Assembly (NCBI RefSeq): GCF_001908095.1
Contig: NZ_MKGR01000001.1
Location: forward strand, 272,112 to 336,111
Reading direction: 5' to 3'
Length of the DNA stretch: 64,000 nt
Source of the DNA: Xenorhabdus thuongxuanensis
GTDB taxonomy: Bacteria > Pseudomonadota > Gammaproteobacteria > Enterobacterales > Enterobacteriaceae
Below the pieces are notes generated by a model, which saw only the letters and a list, made by a program, of their open reading frames with translations, ran no database searches and was not told the origin of the DNA. Numbering within the stretch: position 1 is the first letter of the stretch; each line of letters opens with the position of its first letter. The position numbers were made by a program, and so were the translations under genes. This document shows, piece after piece, positions 58,831 to 64,000 of this stretch.

Positions 58831-60372
58831 ATGGTAACAAGAGAACCGTTTACAGGTGCGAAACTCGCCCTTTTGACCATTACTCTTTCAATGGCGACGT
58901 TCATGCTTGTTCTCGACTCTACCATTGCCAACGTCGCCATACCGACGATTGCTGGTAATCTGGGTGCGTCAAGCTCACAGGGAACATGGGTGATTACCTC
59001 CTTCGGTGTCGCAAATGCAATTTCCATTCCAATTACCGGTTGGCTAGCGAAACGCTTTGGTGAAGTGAAACTGTTCCTCTGGTCTACCGCGATTTTTACT
59101 CTTTCATCGTGGTTGTGCGGCCTTTCCAACAGTCTTAGTATGTTAATTTTCTTCCGTGTTATGCAAGGGTTGGCCGCAGGCCCCGTACTCCCCCTTTGCC
59201 AAAGTTTGTTGTTAAATAACTATCCACCCGCGAAACGCAACATGGCATTGGCACTGTGGTCGATAATGATCGTTGTTGCTCCCATTTGCGGACCTATTCT
59301 TGGCGGCTATATCAGTGATAACTACCACTGGGGATGGATCTTTTACATCAATATCCCTCTTGGTATCGCAATTATTTTTATCATTATGCAGCTATTGCGT
59401 GGTCGGGAAACGAAAACAGAAATCCGCCCTATTGACATTATTGGGCTGTTTTTACTGGTGATCGGTGTAGGCAGCTTGCAAGTTATGCTTGACCAAGGCA
59501 AGGAACTTGATTGGTTTAATTCCACCGAGATTATTGTCCTTACTATTACTGCCATTATCGCGCTTATTTTCCTGATAATATGGGAACTGACTGATGATCA
59601 TCCGATAATCGATCTATCCCTGTTCAAGCTACGCAACTTTTCCATTGGTACACTGAGTATTAGTCTCGGCTTCATGATGTATTTCGGTTCGATTGTTTTA
59701 CTGCCACAACTATTGCAAGAAGTTTATGGTTATACCGCAACTTGGGCTGGCTTTGCGGCCGCACCTATAGGATTGTTGCCACTGTTACTGTCACCCGTCA
59801 TTGGCAAGTTTGGCCATAAAATAGACATGCGCTATATCGTGACATTTAGTTTCATCACTTATGCTATTTGCTTCTATTGGCGGGCATATACCTTTGAACC
59901 AGACATGGATTTCTCTGCGACTGCTTGGCCTCAATTTGTTCAAGGGCTTGCCATGGCATGTTTCTTTATGCCATTGACAACCATCACATTATCAGGGCTA
60001 GGGCCAGAACGAATGGCCTCAGCTTCTAGCCTGTCAAATTTTACCCGTATATTGTCGGGTTCAATCGGGACATCCCTCACAACCACAATGTGGACACAGC
60101 GTGAATCTATGCATCACTCAAACCTTACGGAGTACATCAATCCATATAATCCTAATTACCAGCAAATACACCAGCAATTGGCTCAGTTGGGTATGGATGA
60201 TGAACAAATATCCGCTTATCTGGCAAAACAGATCACTCATCAAGGGTTAATTATATCTGCCAATGAGATCTTTTGGCTTTCAGCAGGTATATTTCTTGTT
60301 TTGACGTTATTGATCTGGCTGGCAAAACCGCCTTTTTCTGCCGAAGGCAAAGATCCTGGAGGAGCGCATTAA
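58831..60372 (+). CDS. emrB: Multidrug efflux transporter EmrB (MFS, DHA2)
   Basis: A 513-residue, 14-helix drug-proton antiporter, matching E. coli EmrB (512). The DHA2 motif LDSTIANVAIPTIAG is in helix 1 (about 28-42) and WVITSFGVANAISIPITGWLAKRFG spans the helix 2 region. It exports uncouplers and hydrophobic drugs with EmrA and TolC. GGGGGAG precedes the ATG, nine bases after emrA. luxS, expected further on in E. coli, is absent. Confidence 0.95.
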   Translation: MVTREPFTGAKLALLTITLSMATFMLVLDSTIANVAIPTIAGNLGASSSQGTWVITSFGVANAISIPITGWLAKRFGEVKLFLWSTAIFTLSSWLCGLSNSLSMLIFFRVMQGLAAGPVLPLCQSLLLNNYPPAKRNMALALWSIMIVVAPICGPILGGYISDNYHWGWIFYINIPLGIAIIFIIMQLLRGRETKTEIRPIDIIGLFLLVIGVGSLQVMLDQGKELDWFNSTEIIVLTITAIIALIFLIIWELTDDHPIIDLSLFKLRNFSIGTLSISLGFMMYFGSIVLLPQLLQEVYGYTATWAGFAAAPIGLLPLLLSPVIGKFGHKIDMRYIVTFSFITYAICFYWRAYTFEPDMDFSATAWPQFVQGLAMACFFMPLTTITLSGLGPERMASASSLSNFTRILSGSIGTSLTTTMWTQRESMHHSNLTEYINPYNPNYQQIHQQLAQLGMDDEQISAYLAKQITHQGLIISANEIFWLSAGIFLVLTLLIWLAKPPFSAEGKDPGGAH

Positions 60373-60399
60373 ACTTGTTACATTGAATCTAGTGATCTT

Positions 60400-60421
60400 A
60401 ACGGGAGTGTTTGCTCCCGTT
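60400..60421 (+). terminator. Hairpin after emrB
   Basis: A perfect 8-base GC-containing stem AACGGGAG/CTCCCGTT with a 6-base loop, 28 bases after emrB. It is followed by ACGAAAAAT instead of T, so it is a moderate terminator candidate. Confidence 0.5.
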
Positions 60422-60471
60422 ACGAAAAATATTGTCGGAAACAATACTCTCTCGTCATCGCAGAGTATTCC

Positions 60472-60725
60472 TTACAAATGTGCCTGTAACATCTTTCGCA
60501 GAACCAGTATCGCTGCCGCCTCTGCTAGCATCTTGTCCTTGTGGGCCAGTTCACGTTTCAGTTGGTTATTTTCTTTTTGGCTCTGTTTCAGAACCGCCTT
60601 ATCATCGCGGGCAGGCATCTACAAAAGAGCCTGTTTCTATTGCTGAATTTTCTCAGGGTAAAACTCTTTGTACGGTAATATTCGGCAGTGATTTGAGGTT
60701 TAATGTAAGTAATCATTCCAGAAGT
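60472..60725 (-). pseudogene. Decayed IS3-type transposase OrfA fragment
   Basis: Read on the minus strand, the frame encodes pieces of a transposase OrfA: EYYRTK, then FYPEKIQQ, KQALL and, from ATG 60618, a helix with ENNQLKRELAHKDKMLAEAA and AILVLRK. This matches the PEQIQxWKQA and LxRELxRKDKALAEAAALLVLRK pattern of such proteins. Two in-frame TAG codons (one at the usual Trp, one at the usual Gln) and a one-base frameshift before FYPEK break it. Only about 80 codons remain; no OrfB or terminal repeats were identified. Confidence 0.7.
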
Positions 60726-60751
60726 ATGGAATTTTACCCTGATATTTATAA

Positions 60752-60787
60752 AAGATCTGCGCTTAAAGGAAGAGCGCAGATCTTAAT
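60752..60787 (-). terminator. Terminator of the siderophore operon
   Basis: A perfect 12-base inverted repeat AAGATCTGCGCT/AGCGCAGATCTT with a 9-base loop. Read on the minus strand it is followed by TTATAAATA. It lies about 125 bases after the dfoC-like stop. The gap between it and the gene shows no frame I can support. Confidence 0.6.
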
Positions 60788-60912
60788 GGGTAACATGAGC
60801 TTTTACGATACCCTCTATCGGCCGAGGCTTCTCACTTCAAAGGTCACTTCTTGTGTCTAAATTCAAGAAAACTTCTCTGCCAGTGAGATTTCAAAGAAAC
60901 GCAATTGCTCAA

Positions 60913-63321
60913 TTACATAATACTTTCAGGCTTGTTAGCAAACTGAGCAATTGGGTTCACTAAATTGTCCGCAAACTTAAAACTCTGGGCGGGATCAGAT
61001 AGGTCGAGCATCTGACGATTGTTGGCAATTTGCAATCGATTTAAACAACACCGTTTAATTTCTGGGGTAAACAGATTATAACGTTCAAATTGTTGGCTAA
61101 ACTCTGGGTGAAGGGATTGGTAGCTCAAAATACAATCCGCCACCATTTGCCAAAATTGTTCCTGCGCATATCCTGCCTGTTCATCAAGAATTGCCGCCAG
61201 ATAACGAAATACACCATCGAATACATCGGACAAAATCGTCAATGTTTTCATTTCCTCAGGCATATTGACCTTCACTCGGCTGGCTTTTTCCGGCAATTCT
61301 GCTTCAGGGTTCATGACCAGAATCTCTTCTGCCAAATCTTTCATAAAGACATATTGTGGAACGTGATTTTCCAGCACCATAATGATATTTTCGCCGTGAG
61401 GCATAAACATCAGATCATAAGCATATAGGCAATGTAATAATGGTACGAAATAGCAATTTAGATAACGGCGTATCCATTCCTCAAGTTGTAATCCTGATGC
61501 TGATATCAATGCAGGTAAAAAAGCTTTCCCACGTTGATCGTGATGTAACAACGCGGCCATTGTCATTACATTTTGGTTTGATCCAATCAACTGTAATGGA
61601 TTTTCTCTCCACAAAGCCGCCATCATTTTCTTATAAGGTGTATCCCCCTGAATGGCTTGCTCATAATAACTATTTCTGAACCCGATGCTGGCCACTTCAC
61701 GCAAAATCCTGAAACCACATCCCTGTAAGACATCATCTTTTTGTACCAAATCAAATAGCCAATCGTTAATACCAGGCGTTGTCGCCATATAATAAGGCGA
61801 TAATCCCCGCATAAAACCCATATTAAGGATCGAAAGAGCAGTTTTGACATAATAACGTTGAGGATGGCTACGATTAAACAAGGTTCGTATTGACTGCTGC
61901 GCCTGATAGACATCAGTTCCTTTGCCCAAATACACCAGCTTACGGCTGGCAAGATCATGGGCAAACACAGAAGGTAATTTATTCTGCCACTGCCAAGGAT
62001 GGAAAGGCATCAATAGATATTCTTCCGGATCCAGCCCCAAAAGAATAAGTTGGTGAGTAAATTTATCAACCTCAGAGCGCCCCAACTCTTGCTCTAATAG
62101 TTGTTGGTAACTGAGTTGTTCAATGCAAGCAAAATGTGCTTTGCTCTTATGTGCAGCCAACCATACCAAACGCATATCAGAGGCGGATTCCGGGCTAAAT
62201 CTCTGGAAGTCTTCCGCATCAAAGCCAATACGCCCATTGTTGGCAACAAAAATGGGATGTCCTTCCATCATTTCTGCTTCGATTGTCTGGAAATCAGCAT
62301 TGACCAAATCTTCCACATTGATACCACTGCGGTGATACTTAAACGCGCTACTATGGAGCGTACTGGTCAATTCTTCCAAATAAGTTGGCATCACACTATC
62401 ACTAATGCCCAGTTGCTTTTTAAATTCAATGACAAAAGCAATGAGATCTGGTTCGACCCAATCCCCAGCCTGCATTTTCCGTAACGAATCAGTATCAATC
62501 AACCAGTGATCCAACGCCAATCTACGCGCCCGAAAATAGTAATTAACGGAATAATCATGGTTATCTAAGCGATAGCTGTGATATCCCTTTTGATCAGCCT
62601 GTTCTGTCAATTGTTCAGGAGCCAATAAACACTCATGGGCAAATTCCGAAATAGCTTTCCGCAAATGCAAACGGTTAATTTTCTGCCAAGTAACTGGATG
62701 TAAATGGCTAACAAAAGGGTGATTCTGGTTAGTTAACCCCGATAATACATCTGTATCTAATGCCATTTGGTATTGTTCCCTTGTACAGAAGGCCAACCCT
62801 GCAGTTTTATGTGGTAACTGCACTGTTTTTTCGTAAACAAAACCCGCCCGTAAGTTAAGACGGTGAATTTTTTCATTTCTGATATCTGGCTCAACGACAA
62901 TTCGATTGACAGCCGGATTACTAAAAATGAACCCAATCACTGTTTGGAAAATTCCCCAAGTGAATTGCCTGATTTTCTGTTCTGGCGGGGCAACCAGGAT
63001 ATGCATTCCCATGTCATCTGGGCGAGCCGTATAATATTTTCCTATCAGATCCGCTTGTGCGTGATAGCATTCCAGCAGAAAAGCAGGTTGCCCTTGGTAT
63101 ATCCCGATAAAGACAGAATTCGGTTGACGATTCAGCAGGTCTTGATAAAACTCGCTCACCTGCTGTGCAGTCTGCCCCTGCATACCCCAATAATAGGCAT
63201 AATCCCGATTAACCCAATCAGTAACAATCACAATATCTTCTGTCAGGTTCAGTGGACGCAAGGAAAATGTTCCCAGTTCAGGAAATTTTTTTTCAAATAA
63301 TACAGTGGCCACAGTAGACAT
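60913..63321 (-). CDS. dfoC: Fused acyltransferase / NIS siderophore synthetase (DfoC-like)
   Basis: An 802-residue, two-domain protein. Residues about 10-190 form a GNAT acyltransferase of the AlcB/RhbD/IucB type (FSLRPLNLTEDIVIVTDW, MGMHILVAPPE, RIVVEPDIRNEKIHRLNLRAGF). Residues about 215-790 form an IucA/IucC NIS synthetase, with GHPIF near 355, HPWQW at 441-445, KTALSILNMGFMRG and MPHGENIIMVLE. The acyltransferase would acylate N-hydroxy-diamines, for example with succinyl-CoA, and the synthetase would condense and cyclise them to a hydroxamate siderophore such as desferrioxamine or putrebactin-type dihydroxamates. The exact product cannot be told. Fusion of these two activities is known for DfoC in Erwinia. 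The start overlaps the preceding hydroxylase stop (TAATG). Confidence 0.88.
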   Translation of the reverse strand: MSTVATVLFEKKFPELGTFSLRPLNLTEDIVIVTDWVNRDYAYYWGMQGQTAQQVSEFYQDLLNRQPNSVFIGIYQGQPAFLLECYHAQADLIGKYYTARPDDMGMHILVAPPEQKIRQFTWGIFQTVIGFIFSNPAVNRIVVEPDIRNEKIHRLNLRAGFVYEKTVQLPHKTAGLAFCTREQYQMALDTDVLSGLTNQNHPFVSHLHPVTWQKINRLHLRKAISEFAHECLLAPEQLTEQADQKGYHSYRLDNHDYSVNYYFRARRLALDHWLIDTDSLRKMQAGDWVEPDLIAFVIEFKKQLGISDSVMPTYLEELTSTLHSSAFKYHRSGINVEDLVNADFQTIEAEMMEGHPIFVANNGRIGFDAEDFQRFSPESASDMRLVWLAAHKSKAHFACIEQLSYQQLLEQELGRSEVDKFTHQLILLGLDPEEYLLMPFHPWQWQNKLPSVFAHDLASRKLVYLGKGTDVYQAQQSIRTLFNRSHPQRYYVKTALSILNMGFMRGLSPYYMATTPGINDWLFDLVQKDDVLQGCGFRILREVASIGFRNSYYEQAIQGDTPYKKMMAALWRENPLQLIGSNQNVMTMAALLHHDQRGKAFLPALISASGLQLEEWIRRYLNCYFVPLLHCLYAYDLMFMPHGENIIMVLENHVPQYVFMKDLAEEILVMNPEAELPEKASRVKVNMPEEMKTLTILSDVFDGVFRYLAAILDEQAGYAQEQFWQMVADCILSYQSLHPEFSQQFERYNLFTPEIKRCCLNRLQIANNRQMLDLSDPAQSFKFADNLVNPIAQFANKPESIM

Positions 63322-63893
63322 TAGATAACCTCTTCACTAGCAACACCAAATTGTTGGAACGCAATGCTTTTTTCTATTTCATAATGTTCAATTCCCGTGA
63401 TTTCTTGAATCAAACATGAGTTACGGTAGCTTGCCATTCCCAAATCAGGTGTGACAAAACCGTGGGTATGAAGCTCAACATTCTGTACGAAGATTTCATT
63501 GTTCTGATCGATACTGTAATTACGCTGAACATCATAGCGTCCTTGCTTATCCCAACGGATAAGATGCTGTATACCCTCGATAAAACCAGGAAGTTGATAC
63601 TGATAGCCTGTAGCAAGCACTACACCTTCTGTTGTCAGGGAAAACTCAGCTTCCTGCTCTTTCTGGATTAAATCCAGTACCAGTACCCCAGCCGCATCTG
63701 GCTCTTTTGCTACATGACGTACTTGCCGTAATTCGCTATTGGTGTACAACGCAACATCCAATTCTCCATTCAATCGTTTGGTGTACATCAAATCGAAAAT
63801 TTCATTGATGAGTGAACTGTTGATACCTTTATAAAGCGATTTTTGAGTACGATTTAGCGTTTCACGCTTGTTTTCCGGCAAGCCATATAGCTA
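63321..63893 (-). pseudogene. dfoA: 5'-truncated lysine/ornithine/diamine N-monooxygenase (DfoA-like)
   Basis: The frame encodes about 190 residues matching only the C-terminal part of flavin N-hydroxylases of the AlcA/IucD/DfoA type: LPENKRETLNRTQKSLYKGIN, VVLATGYQYQLPGF and ELHTHGFVTPDLGMASYRNS. Full members have about 440 residues with N-terminal FAD and NADPH sites, which are missing. An in-frame TAG lies five codons upstream of the first possible start (TTG 63881), and sequence beyond about 63890 is AT-rich and unrelated. The gene therefore looks cut by a deletion or insertion. Its stop overlaps dfoC, so the two were one operon. Diamine hydroxylation needed for the siderophore may be lost or supplied elsewhere. 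Confidence 0.75.
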
Positions 63894-64000
63894 AATCATA
63901 TTAATATGACATAATATCTAAACCTAAGATGACAAGGCATAAAATGAGATGGGTTACAGCTTAGATTTTCGAAAGAGAGTATTGGCATACAAAGACAAGC

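Noticed and set aside
60383..60860. Plus-strand frames of 87 and 149 codons after emrB
   Set aside because: They lie opposite a recognisable decayed transposase and show no family features themselves.
1..64000. CRISPR arrays, rRNA genes, complete prophage
   Set aside because: No regularly spaced repeats, rRNA sequence or phage structural genes were seen in the window.

Overview
The window is a chromosomal segment of a moderately AT-rich gammaproteobacterium of the order Enterobacterales. Gene content points to Morganellaceae, most likely Xenorhabdus, with Photorhabdus as the alternative. The reasons are the close match of the housekeeping proteins to the E. coli 14-15.5 min region, an MARTX toxin locus, a chitobiase in the nag region, and a hydroxamate siderophore operon. 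The species call is inferred from gene content only.

Layout. (1) 1-7901: a divergent MARTX locus, with rtxH-rtxC-rtxA on the minus strand (rtxA runs off the left edge) and rtxB-rtxD-rtxE on the plus strand encoding an atypical type I secretion machine with two ABC ATPases. (2) 7981-21464: ybfE-fldA-uof-fur, then a secreted chitobiase, glnS, an AT-rich glycosyltransferase insertion, and nagE-nagB-nagA-nagC. Chitobiase makes GlcNAc outside the cytoplasm, NagE imports and phosphorylates it, NagA and NagB convert it to fructose-6-phosphate, and NagC represses. (3) 21552-23360: a promoter, six tRNAs (Met-Leu-Gln-Gln-Met-Gln) and a small accessory patch with a ParD/ParE-like toxin-antitoxin pair. 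(4) 23479-50098: a conserved backbone of ubiF, miaB-ybeZ-ybeY-corC-lnt, gltIJKL, leuS-lptE-holA-nadD, rsfS-rlmH-mrdA-mrdB-rlpA, dacA, ybeD, lipB, lipA, crcB and cspE. It covers tRNA modification, ribosome maturation, lipoprotein and LPS assembly, the elongasome and lipoate synthesis. An unexpected trkH-like gene and a gene remnant are inserted between ybeD and lipB. (5) 50288-60372: an ogt-type methyltransferase, an AT-rich gap, then proVWX-ygaZH-mprA-emrAB. These last genes lie near 60 min in E. coli, so gene order is rearranged at about 50.3-52 kb. (6) 60472-63893: a decayed transposase fragment, then a minus-strand operon with a fused acyltransferase/NIS synthetase (DfoC-like) behind a 5'-truncated N-hydroxylase gene.

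No wholly new system is evident. The best leads are the truncated hydroxylase in front of an intact fused siderophore synthetase, a sequence motif shared by the ygaZ and mprA promoters, the RNA-level signals around gltI, stacked inverted repeats ahead of rtxH, a NagE lacking its IIA domain, and the AT-rich glycosyltransferase island.
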